Assembly: GCA_019314085.1 (NCBI GenBank)
Contig: JAFCZZ010000111.1
Coordinates: 1 to 8,020, forward strand
Reading direction: 5' to 3'
From: Deltaproteobacteria bacterium
GTDB lineage: Bacteria > Desulfobacterota > Syntrophia > Syntrophales > UBA2210
Length of the DNA: 8,020 nucleotides
Below are positions 1 to 4,994 of this stretch, one piece after another. The position numbers were made by a program, and so were the translations under genes. The notes under the pieces were generated by a model, which saw only the letters and a program-made list of their open reading frames with translations, did not search any database and had not been told where the DNA came from. How positions within the stretch are numbered: position 1 is the stretch's first letter; each line of letters begins with the position of its first letter.

Positions 1-4
1 CTAG

Positions 5-18
5 CCCCCCCCCCCCCC
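5..18. repeat. 14-base poly-C tract at the window edge
   Basis: An uninterrupted run of fourteen C residues follows CTAG at the very start of the window, ending about 20 bases upstream of the first ribosome site. Nothing else in the window has a homopolymer near this length; the longest elsewhere is about six. It lies in the only short non-coding stretch seen. It may be a true phase-variable or slippage-prone tract, or an artefact of the kind produced at contig ends or by low-quality base calls. The sequence alone cannot separate these. Confidence 0.9.
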
Positions 19-37
19 TCACGGCCCAGCAACGGGC

Positions 38-42
38 AGGAG
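38..42 (+). promoter_or_regulatory. Ribosome binding site (AGGAG) of the first gene
   Basis: AGGAG lies eight bases upstream of the ATG at 51, within GGGCAGGAGAGCAGACC. It supports that start rather than a later in-frame codon. No convincing promoter is visible in the 37 bases before it, so transcription probably begins outside the window. Confidence 0.6.
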
Positions 43-50
43 AGCAGACC

Positions 51-338
51 ATGAACCAGATCGACAAGAAACGACACGCCGAACTCAGTGCGCTACGCAG
101 CAAGATCATAGACCTCATCACCGAGGCCAACATTCTGATCGTTGACCACAACGCGCAACTCGACAACGTCGTTGCGGAGCTGAGCGCCTATGAAGACGAG
201 CGCACCGAGCGCTGGCGCGACAGCGACCGCGGAGCCGACCATGAGCAGTGGGTGAGCAAGATTGAAGACGGCCGCATTGACGAAATCTTGGAGCCGGACG
301 ACTTCAAAGACACGGTGCCCAGGGAGCTTGGGAAATGA
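51..338 (+). CDS. Small acidic, helix-rich hypothetical protein
   Basis: A 95-residue protein that I do not recognise. It is rich in Asp and Glu, especially over residues 45-90, and begins with a charged stretch likely to form a long helix or short coiled coil (residues 5-50, with Leu and Ile at regular spacing). There is no signal peptide, membrane segment, cysteine pair or catalytic motif. The ATG has an AGGAG site eight bases upstream. Its TGA stop overlaps the ATG of the methyltransferase gene by four bases, so the two are probably translationally coupled. Small acidic proteins next to phage methyltransferases can be DNA mimics or anti-restriction proteins, but nothing in the sequence proves this here; it is only a possibility suggested by composition and position. 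Confidence 0.75.
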   Translation: MNQIDKKRHAELSALRSKIIDLITEANILIVDHNAQLDNVVAELSAYEDERTERWRDSDRGADHEQWVSKIEDGRIDEILEPDDFKDTVPRELGK

Positions 339-1096
339 GCGCCGCGGCAGTCGCAGGGCTGTCGCTCGGGAGCCTGTTCTCCGGAATCGGCGGCATCGAG
401 GCAGGGATGGAAGCTGCCGGGCACGGCCCGGTGAAATGGCAGGTAGAAGCAGATGAATTTCGACGGGAGCGCGTGTTGCCTAAGCATTGGCCTGGAGTCG
501 CTCGTTTCGAGCGTGTTGCCGACGTCGGAGTCGCACAGCTGTGCCCCGTCGACTGCATCATCGCCGGGTTCCCGTGTGGCGATCTCTCGGTCGCTGGCAA
601 GGGCGCTGGCCTTGACGGTGCTCGAAGCGGCCTGTGGAGTGAAGCCCGCCGCATTGTCGGGGAGCTTGCGCCGGAGTGGGTCGTCATCGAAAACGTTGCC
701 GGCGCCGCCAAAAGATGGGTGGACTTTGTGCGACGAGACTTGGGACAGCTCGGCTATGCAACGTTACCGGTTGAGCTGCAGGCGCGCTATGTTGGCCTAC
801 CCCACCAGCGCGCCCGCATCTTCGTCGTTGCCCACGCCAAGCGAGATCCCCTACGGCTCGGGCAACAACGGGTGTCCGGGCGACGGGCGCAAGCAATACG
901 CGACGAGGCGCAAAGCGAGCTTGTGGACGCGAGCAGCCCAGGCCGGTGGGAGACTCTCCCCCCGATTCATCGAAGCGATGATGGGGCTACCCGAAGACTG
1001 GACGCTGCCCGAATAGCGGGCTGCGGAGTCGCGGTGGTGCCCCAGTGCGCCCAGATCGTCGGCGAGCTAATCAACCTAATGAGGGAAGCGGCATGA
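335..1096 (+). CDS. C5-cytosine DNA methyltransferase, orphan phage type, with frame anomaly in its target-recognition region
   Basis: The 253-residue product belongs to the Dcm/HhaI-like C5-cytosine methyltransferases, which transfer a methyl group from S-adenosylmethionine to cytosine C5. Visible motifs are: motif I LFSGIGG (residues 14-20, cofactor binding); motif IV GFPC with catalytic Cys81, followed by GDLS where the family usually has Q after the Cys; motif VI ENV (119-121); motif VIII QARYVGLPHQRAR (149-161); and a motif X-like GVAVVPQ (231-237), where the usual Asn of GNAVVPQ is Val. Residues about 166-225 are unusual. The same DNA read one base later (828-1016) gives a much more family-like segment with LPTP, YGSGNNG and LSPRFIEAMMGLPEDWT, ending at a TAG at 1014-1016. 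A frame change of +1 near 817-840 and back near 1003-1015 would join all the motifs. No restriction gene is adjacent, so self-protection is the likely role. Activity of the protein as encoded is uncertain. Confidence 0.88.
   Translation: MSAAAVAGLSLGSLFSGIGGIEAGMEAAGHGPVKWQVEADEFRRERVLPKHWPGVARFERVADVGVAQLCPVDCIIAGFPCGDLSVAGKGAGLDGARSGLWSEARRIVGELAPEWVVIENVAGAAKRWVDFVRRDLGQLGYATLPVELQARYVGLPHQRARIFVVAHAKRDPLRLGQQRVSGRRAQAIRDEAQSELVDASSPGRWETLPPIHRSDDGATRRLDAARIAGCGVAVVPQCAQIVGELINLMREAA
828..1016 (+). other. Out-of-frame methyltransferase target-recognition-like segment inside the methyltransferase gene
   Basis: Read in the frame starting at 828, this stretch encodes LPTPSEIPYGSGNNG, then a basic middle, then GGRLSPRFIEAMMGLPEDWT and a TAG stop. 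From memory of the family, phage-type C5 methyltransferases carry a variable region beginning (W/L)PTPxA..YG and ending LNPxWVEWLMGxPxGWT just before motif X, and this matches closely. By my hand count about 80 percent of codons in this frame end in G or C, against about 60 percent in the frame of the 253-residue protein over the same bases, which favours it as the historical coding frame. It is not an independent gene: it has no sensible start, and the flanking motifs VIII and X are in the other frame. Confidence 0.7.
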
Positions 1097-1506
1097 ACAA
1101 CGGCATCTACAGACACCCAGACTTCGACGCGGCCGTGGTGCTCGAGCGGCGGGGCGGCAAGCTCCTGCTGGATTTTCTCGCCAAGGGCTCAAGCCAGCAG
1201 CGGCGTGGCGGGAAGATTGTGGGCTACACCCGCCGCAACCCAGACCGGCGCGCGATGGTGCTCCACGTGCTCCAGCGGCTGGGCGGGCTCGACGCGGCGT
1301 ACAGCATCAGCCGCGGTGAGCTGACCGTGTACCTGGACCGCACCGCTCCGCACTCGTCGAAGGTGCGCCAGAGCTTCTCCGCGGCCGGTAACTTCCGCTG
1401 GTCGCTGGTGGTGGCCCTGGGCGGGCTTGACGTGCCCACCCTGGGACTCGTGCCACACGAGACCCACCGACCGACGCAGGCCATCGGTTGGGAAGGACAG
1501 TTTTAG
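1093..1506 (+). CDS. Hypothetical protein
   Basis: A 137-residue protein beginning MNNGIYRHPDFDAAVVLERR. The ATG at 1093 overlaps the methyltransferase TGA by four bases (ATGA), with GAGGGAAG just upstream, so I prefer it to the more upstream in-frame ATG at 1045. The N-terminal half is basic and rich in Arg, Lys and Gly. The second half has alternating hydrophobic segments (LTVYLD, WSLVVALGGLDV) suggesting beta strands. No catalytic motif, cysteine pair or membrane helix is seen, and I do not recognise the family. It is transcribed in line with the methyltransferase, which makes an accessory or counter-defence role possible but unproven. Its TAG stop is embedded in the ribosome site of the next gene. 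Confidence 0.75.
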   Translation: MNNGIYRHPDFDAAVVLERRGGKLLLDFLAKGSSQQRRGGKIVGYTRRNPDRRAMVLHVLQRLGGLDAAYSISRGELTVYLDRTAPHSSKVRQSFSAAGNFRWSLVVALGGLDVPTLGLVPHETHRPTQAIGWEGQF

Positions 1507-1510
1507 GAGG
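1505..1510 (+). promoter_or_regulatory. Strong ribosome binding site (AGGAGG)
   Basis: A perfect AGGAGG six bases before the ATG at 1517. It shares two bases with the TAG stop of the gene before. It decides the start of the following gene at 1517 rather than at an in-frame ATG at 1427, which lies inside the upstream gene. Confidence 0.75.
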
Positions 1511-1516
1511 GCACCG

Positions 1517-1882
1517 ATGGACATTAGGATTACACCCTGGGACGCGCTAGAGCTCGACCTGCGCACCGTTGCCAGCAGGGGTGCCAGCACCGCCATCCGG
1601 AGCTGCTCCGATCCGGACACCGAGGTCTACTATGGCAACCTGTACGCCAGCGTAACCATGCTCGACATCGGAATCAAAGTCATCATGGGCTCCGTTCCCG
1701 GCGACTGGAAGAGCACCGTCTGGGCCAGAAAAACGGCCTGGATAACGCTGCTCGCCGCCTTGGAGCCACAGGATCTGCGAACGATACTCGACCGGCAATA
1801 CGAGGCCGGGAAACGCGAAGGGGTAAGCGCCGCCCAACTGCGAATCCGCGGCGCCCTCGGCATTGAGGACACAAGCAAATGA
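1517..1882 (+). CDS. Hypothetical protein
   Basis: A 121-residue protein beginning MDIRITPWDALELDLRT. The start is set by a perfect AGGAGG site at 1505-1510. The middle (residues about 37-62) has hydrophobic strands such as YYGNLYASVTMLDIGIKVIMG. The C-terminal third looks helical and charged (LRTILDRQYEAGKREG). There is no recognisable domain, membrane segment or metal-binding motif, and I cannot assign a family. The stop overlaps the next ATG by four bases, keeping it within the coupled gene series. Confidence 0.8.
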   Translation: MDIRITPWDALELDLRTVASRGASTAIRSCSDPDTEVYYGNLYASVTMLDIGIKVIMGSVPGDWKSTVWARKTAWITLLAALEPQDLRTILDRQYEAGKREGVSAAQLRIRGALGIEDTSK

Positions 1883-2178
1883 CCAACAAGGCTCTACGCG
1901 AACAGCTCCAGAGAGCCGGCGCTCTGTTGACCCGGGATCCGACCGCACAGGACCTCGCCATGGCCATAACGCTGCTCGAAAACGCCGCGTGCGCCTCTGT
2001 CGGGATGCCGCCGCACATCAGTACGCTCTGGGCGCTGGGCGCCGCCGGTCGAGCCGCGGCCGACCACCCCGAAAGAGACAGTCGCCCCTGCCTTGACCGC
2101 GCCCGCGGCCACATCGCGGCGGCCCTCTCGCAGCTACGCGTCGTGGTCGCTGAGCGCTCGGAGGAAGGATCACCATGA
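1879..2178 (+). CDS. Small helical hypothetical protein
   Basis: A 99-residue protein starting MTNKALREQLQRAGALL at an ATGA overlap with the previous gene. It is Ala- and Leu-rich and almost certainly all-helical, with three or four amphipathic helices (residues about 4-18, 24-40, 50-63 and 70-93). No catalytic motif, signal peptide or cysteine pair is present. Such compact helical proteins are common phage accessory products of unknown role. Its stop overlaps the next gene's ATG. I do not recognise it beyond this description. Confidence 0.75.
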   Translation: MTNKALREQLQRAGALLTRDPTAQDLAMAITLLENAACASVGMPPHISTLWALGAAGRAAADHPERDSRPCLDRARGHIAAALSQLRVVVAERSEEGSP

Positions 2179-2497
2179 TAGAGCTCACCGCAACCCACCT
2201 GCAGCACCTGCCGCCCGACATCGTCGAGGACCTCGAAGGGCGCGGGCGTTTCGAGGACATCTACGCCGACTCAACCGTGCGCATGGTCCGAGGGGTCTGT
2301 TGCCTGGCTTCGTGCGGGACGAGGACGCCACCTACTGCCCATGGACACTTGGATGGGGCTCGGGGGCGCGCACCTTCGAAACGATGGCCGACATGAAAAT
2401 GGTGATCGACGACAAGTTTCACGGGCCGCCGCGCCCGCCGAGACCACACGACGCAGATGCGGCAACCAGATGGCTAATAGGAAAGGCCGGGAGATGA
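2175..2497 (+). CDS. Hypothetical protein, interrupted by an apparent single-base frameshift at GGGG (2292-2295)
   Basis: The gene starts at an ATGA overlap (2175) with MIELTATHLQHLPPDIVEDL. In that frame it would end at 2396 after an arginine-, threonine- and proline-rich tail that looks non-coding. From about 2296 the other frame gives a sensible sequence (LLPGFVRDEDATYCPWTLGW, then ETMADMKMVIDDKFHG) and ends at a TGA at 2495-2497 that again overlaps the next ATG by four bases. Adding one G to the run at 2292-2295 joins both halves into a protein of 107 residues. I therefore annotate one gene across both frames. It could be a sequencing or assembly deletion, a decayed gene, or less likely a recoding event; no classic X-XXY-YYZ slippery heptamer is present at the run. 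The family is unknown. Confidence 0.65.
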
Positions 2498-2766
2498 AAA
2501 ACACTGAGATGAAGCTGCTGACGACGATCCCGCGGCCCGAGAAAAAGGTACAGGTCGCGATGCACCTGTACACCTCGGTGCGCCTCCTGCTCGAGCAGTG
2601 GTGGGACGCGGACGAAGCGGCGCTTGTGCTGGCCACTGAATGGATCGGGCAGCTCGCCGACGAGCTCCCCCGGCCGAGGCGCGCCTCCGCGGCGCTCGAC
2701 ATCGCCCTGATTATTGGCTCGCTTGTTGTGGAGCAAGACGACACTGACGAGACCGGGCAAGCATGA
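2494..2766 (+). CDS. Small hypothetical protein
   Basis: A 90-residue protein beginning MKNTEMKLLTTIPRPEKKVQ at an ATGA overlap. An in-frame ATG further upstream at 2341 exists but falls inside the preceding gene. The start is basic; the rest looks helical (HLYTSVRLLLEQWWDADEAA, then an Ala- and Leu-rich helix at residues 69-80), with an acidic end. The hydrophobic stretch LDIALIIGSLVV is short for a membrane helix and is more likely buried in a helical core. I do not recognise a family. The stop overlaps the sulfotransferase-like gene's ATG by four bases. Confidence 0.75.
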   Translation: MKNTEMKLLTTIPRPEKKVQVAMHLYTSVRLLLEQWWDADEAALVLATEWIGQLADELPRPRRASAALDIALIIGSLVVEQDDTDETGQA

Positions 2767-3437
2767 ACCCCGTCATCGTCAGCGGCATCGGCCGCAGCGG
2801 CACCGGTTACGTCGCGGAAGTCCTGCGTCGCTGCGGGCTGCGAGCAAAGCATGAGGCAGTGTTCCGAGGGGGAGCCCCGGCAAAGCCGCCGCACCGACAG
2901 GAACTGGCCCAGTTGGACGTCGAAGTGAGCGGCTTTGCCATGCCCCACTTGAGCGAGCCTGAATTTCGCAATCTTCCCGTGGTGCTATGTGTACGCCATC
3001 CGCTCGACTGGCTCGCAAGCTGGCAAAAGAAACGGTACGCCGCAACCTACCTCAGCGAGCACCTGGCCGTGCAGACCGAGGACGACTGGATCTCAAGCGC
3101 CCTCGACTCCACCTTCCCACCTATCCCGACCGGGGAGACACCGAGCGGCAAGGACCTTCTGATCTGGGCTTACTGGACCCTGGCCGTCGCCGAACGCGCG
3201 GTGTTCTTTTTCCAGGTGGAGCATCTCCGCCAAATAGACGTCGAAGCCATCGCACTGCTCGGGGGAATGCACGACAAGCTGGACACCACCCGACTTGCCA
3301 AGAGCATGTTCCGCGTGCCGCGCTCCATCAACTCGACACGGGAGAGGCCGCGGACACCGATTGACTGGAGCGACATTACCGCGCTCAAAACCAAACGACT
3401 GGCGCGGGCCGTTGCCCGAAGGTTCGGCTACCGATGA
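2763..3437 (+). CDS. Sulfotransferase-fold protein (P-loop, PAPS-binding type)
   Basis: The 224-residue protein has the two hallmark sites of cytosolic sulfotransferases. An N-terminal loop SGIGRSGTGYVAEVL (residues 7-21) corresponds to the 5'-phosphosulfate-binding loop of 3'-phosphoadenosine 5'-phosphosulfate (PAPS). VVLCVRHPLDWLASWQKK (73-90) corresponds to the 3'-phosphate-binding RDPxxxxxS region, with His in place of the usual Asp. A C-terminal basic stretch (residues 190-224) includes RSINSTRERPR, similar to the family's C-terminal PAPS-contacting region. The enzymes move a sulfuryl group to hydroxyls or amines; the acceptor here cannot be told. About 220 residues is on the short side for the family. 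It starts at an ATGA overlap after a run of small unknown genes. A P-loop kinase is the main alternative. Confidence 0.75.
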   Translation: MNPVIVSGIGRSGTGYVAEVLRRCGLRAKHEAVFRGGAPAKPPHRQELAQLDVEVSGFAMPHLSEPEFRNLPVVLCVRHPLDWLASWQKKRYAATYLSEHLAVQTEDDWISSALDSTFPPIPTGETPSGKDLLIWAYWTLAVAERAVFFFQVEHLRQIDVEAIALLGGMHDKLDTTRLAKSMFRVPRSINSTRERPRTPIDWSDITALKTKRLARAVARRFGYR

Positions 3438-3688
3438 GCCCCAACCTCCGCGACAACCTACTGCGGCTCCGATCCGGGGGGAGAGTGTGGCGATGCTCCG
3501 ACGGCTCGCTCCGCTCCGTCCGACCCGATGTCGGAGTGTGGCGGATGCATCCGCTCGACGACGAGCGGCCCCCCGCTCTCACCCAACCCCGACCCATCAC
3601 CTTGCAATACGGCTGTAGCCGCGCCCCCTGCGGCATCGAAGAGGAAGACCGACCAATATGGACCACCACAACGGCACCTTCATACTGA
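3434..3688 (+). CDS. Small hypothetical protein with an in-frame VWR repeat
   Basis: An 84-residue frame starting MSPNLRDNLLRLRSGGRVWR at an ATGA overlap with the sulfotransferase-like gene. VWR occurs twice, 17 residues apart (18-20 and 35-37), matching a 10-base direct repeat. This periodicity falls in this frame and supports it as coding. The C-terminal part is proline-rich, then acidic (IEEEDRP). The last ten codons overlap the start of the next gene by 31 bases, so the final residues may be an unselected tail. No known domain is visible. The neighbouring frames here are rich in Arg, Pro and Thr and look like shadows. Confidence 0.58.
   Translation: MSPNLRDNLLRLRSGGRVWRCSDGSLRSVRPDVGVWRMHPLDDERPPALTQPRPITLQYGCSRAPCGIEEEDRPIWTTTTAPSY
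3519..3535. repeat. Hairpin-forming inverted repeat in coding DNA
   Basis: TCCGAC and GTCGGA form a perfect six-base stem around a five-base loop (CCGAT). A second possible pairing uses CTCCGAC at 3496-3502 with GTCGGAG at 3530-3536, so the right arm has two alternative partners. There is no T-run after it, so it is not a typical intrinsic terminator. It lies within a small gene, about 120 bases before the clamp-like gene. It may simply be a by-product of GC-rich repeats. Confidence 0.45.
3641..3647 (+). promoter_or_regulatory. Ribosome binding site (GAGGAAG) of the clamp-like gene
   Basis: GAGGAAG lies ten bases before the ATG at 3658, inside the end of the preceding gene. It fixes the start of the clamp-like gene at 3658. 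This is one of the few junctions in the window that is not a four-base overlap. Confidence 0.55.
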
Positions 3689-4260
3689 CCCGACCGGAGC
3701 TCAACGCAGTCATGGCGTTTGCCTGCGACGACGACACGCGTCCCCACCTCAACTGCGTTCGGTTCGATCCAGAATTCGCCCAAGTGGGAGCCACCGACGG
3801 GCACTCGCTACTGTCCTGCTACCTGCCGGGGACCGCGTGCAAGAAAAAAGCGTTCTCAGTACCGCTCGGGGCACTAAGTGACGCGCGAGCGCTATTGCGA
3901 CGCAAGCGCCAGGTCCTGCGGGTCACGCTGGCGGCGCGCAGCAAGCTGCTGCTGCTCAAAGTGCACGAGAGCGACGCCCACAAGGAGCCGCTCGGGACAA
4001 TCAACTCAGATTACAACGCGAAAGCCGACTGCTCTCCGCCGCTCAGTCACGTCCTGGAGCAGTGCCCGAAGCAGGCCACCGCCCACGGCTACGGGGTTGA
4101 CGGCAGACTGCTGGGCCGGCTGGCACTGGTGGGGAAGATGGGCTGCGCGGAACTGCACCACCTTGGCGCTAGTGGCGAGAGCTTCGACCCGATCTTCTAC
4201 AAGGGTCAGGCGGGGAGCGTCGAGCTCACTGTCGTGTTCATGCCCATGCGCATCGAATGA
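3658..4260 (+). CDS. Small DNA polymerase III beta (sliding clamp)-like protein
   Basis: The 200-residue protein resembles a shortened beta clamp, the ring that tethers DNA polymerase to its template. Two features support this. LNCVRFDPEFAQVGATDGHSLL (residues 31-52) matches the clamp pattern of LNGVxxxxxxxxLxxVATDGHRL. The extreme C-terminus, VVFMPMRIE (192-200), matches the family's terminal YVVMPMRL. Between them are alternating strands and a helix (SVPLGALSDARALLRRK). Bacterial clamps have three domains and about 370 residues, so this protein has room for roughly two. It starts at 3658 with GAGGAAG upstream and ends at an ATGA overlap. It could be a minimal phage clamp, a host-clamp competitor, or a clamp-derived protein with another job. 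The family call rests on these two motifs and the overall pattern. Confidence 0.6.
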   Translation: MDHHNGTFILTRPELNAVMAFACDDDTRPHLNCVRFDPEFAQVGATDGHSLLSCYLPGTACKKKAFSVPLGALSDARALLRRKRQVLRVTLAARSKLLLLKVHESDAHKEPLGTINSDYNAKADCSPPLSHVLEQCPKQATAHGYGVDGRLLGRLALVGKMGCAELHHLGASGESFDPIFYKGQAGSVELTVVFMPMRIE

Positions 4261-4994
4261 CGTTCACTAGGTTGCCCCCGGGGCAATCACAAGGTACCCT
4301 CCGAGTAACCATGACTGACCCACCCAAACCGGCCTCCGCCACCATCATCGTCTGCGCTGCTTGCGGAAACAAGTACGGACCGGATGACGATCACCCGTGC
4401 CTGCGCAAGGCGCAGGCAGCGGAAGCGGAGCGGCTAGCTGGCTGGCCCGACGGGGAGCCGGATCCGGTCGAGCACCAGCTCTACAGTGGCGTCGTGCGAA
4501 ACTTTGAGGACGGCCAACTGGTCGACGCCTGTGGCAGGAAGGCGCACGCAAGAGTCAAGGCGCCGCGGCCGTTACCTGTGGGCACCTGGGGGTGGGGGGA
4601 CCTGGCCTACTACCGCGACGACGGCGCAGAGCACGATGGCACCGCCGGACAGCACCTCTGTCTCTGCGCGCGCTGCAACGGCTGGCTCAAGAAACAGTGG
4701 GGCCTCGCTCTATGGTTTCTGGGATACGCAGAGGGGAACGAACGAACGTCGCGCACCTTGCTCGATACGGACGGCGAGGATGCGTGGCGGGCCGACGTGG
4801 ACGGCTGCGATCTTTGCGGGCTGCCGCCGCGCGGGCGCCCGGGGACGCGCCGCGGGCCCAGTGAGTGGTTCGCAATTCTGTATCTGGGCGAAGTGGACCC
4901 GCCCACCAACAACGCGCGCATCGACGAGGTGCGCTCCGAGAGCGACGCACGGCAGTCCCACGATGAAGAGGAGGGGGACAATGTGGAGCACTGA
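4257..4994 (+). CDS. Cysteine-rich, zinc-ribbon-like hypothetical protein
   Basis: This 245-residue frame starts at an ATGA overlap (4257). An internal ATG at 4311 (residue 19, MTDPPKPASATIIVCAACG) is a good alternative, because a promoter-like element lies just before it. Cysteines fall in clusters: CAACG with HPC (33, 36, 48), CLCARC (135, 137, 140) and CDLCG (184, 187). These are typical of zinc ribbons or knuckles that bind nucleic acid or hold a nuclease fold. WLKKQWGLALWFLGY (143-157) is hydrophobic but too broken for a sure membrane segment. The C-terminus is strongly acidic. I see no complete HNH or other catalytic motif and do not name a family. The end overlaps the next gene by 14 bases. 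Confidence 0.72.
   Translation: MTFTRLPPGQSQGTLRVTMTDPPKPASATIIVCAACGNKYGPDDDHPCLRKAQAAEAERLAGWPDGEPDPVEHQLYSGVVRNFEDGQLVDACGRKAHARVKAPRPLPVGTWGWGDLAYYRDDGAEHDGTAGQHLCLCARCNGWLKKQWGLALWFLGYAEGNERTSRTLLDTDGEDAWRADVDGCDLCGLPPRGRPGTRRGPSEWFAILYLGEVDPPTNNARIDEVRSESDARQSHDEEEGDNVEH
4272..4286. repeat. Perfect 15-base palindrome, candidate operator
   Basis: TTGCCCC and GGGGCAA are exact inverted copies around a single central C. The element sits at the start of the cysteine-rich protein's frame and covers the -35-like hexamer of the promoter proposed at 4272-4300. That is where a dimeric repressor would block RNA polymerase. No T-run follows, so it is not a standard terminator. Confidence 0.55.
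4272..4300 (+). promoter_or_regulatory. Candidate sigma-70/SigA-type promoter before an internal start
   Basis: TTGCCC (4272-4277) and TACCCT (4295-4300) resemble the -35 and -10 hexamers and are separated by exactly 17 bases. A start of transcription about seven bases later would fall near 4307, only a few bases before the ATG at 4311, giving a leaderless or nearly leaderless message. The -35 half lies in the palindrome at 4272-4286. Chance matches of this quality occur, so I hold this loosely. Confidence 0.35.
4968..4974 (+). promoter_or_regulatory. Strong ribosome binding site (GAGGAGG)
   Basis: GAGGAGG, followed by further Gs, lies six bases before the ATG at 4981. It decides the start of the 416-residue protein. 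The open frame extends several hundred codons further upstream, but only as a shadow of the preceding gene. Confidence 0.75.

Noticed and set aside
453..827. First two thirds of the second frame inside the methyltransferase gene as a separate gene
   Set aside because: Only the part after about 828 looks like protein. Before that the frame is Ser- and Ala-rich shadow, while the other frame carries motifs I to VIII.
2093..2290. Start of the downstream half of the frameshifted gene at an ATG at 2093
   Set aside because: The frame before about 2290 is a run of Arg, Ala, His and Pro typical of a shadow, and it lies inside two better-supported genes.
2271..2948. 225-codon open frame on the minus strand
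   Set aside because: It lies opposite three plus-strand genes that have overlapping starts and good coding character. The product is Arg/Ser/Cys-rich without motifs, and such frames are expected opposite GC-rich genes.
3519..3535. Intrinsic terminator
   Set aside because: A stem exists but no T-run follows and it lies within a coding frame, so it is listed only as an inverted repeat.
3837..3852. A-rich stretch AAGAAAAAAGCG as a programmed slippage site in the clamp-like gene
   Set aside because: The zero-frame codons are AAG AAA AAA GCG, so the required X-XXY-YYZ layout is imperfect, and the protein continues sensibly in frame to the expected MPMRI end.
4486..4980. Upstream extension of the 416-residue protein's open frame (to 581 codons)
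   Set aside because: It is out of frame with the cysteine-rich gene over the same bases and has an Arg/Ala/Thr-rich shadow composition; GAGGAGG before 4981 marks the real start.
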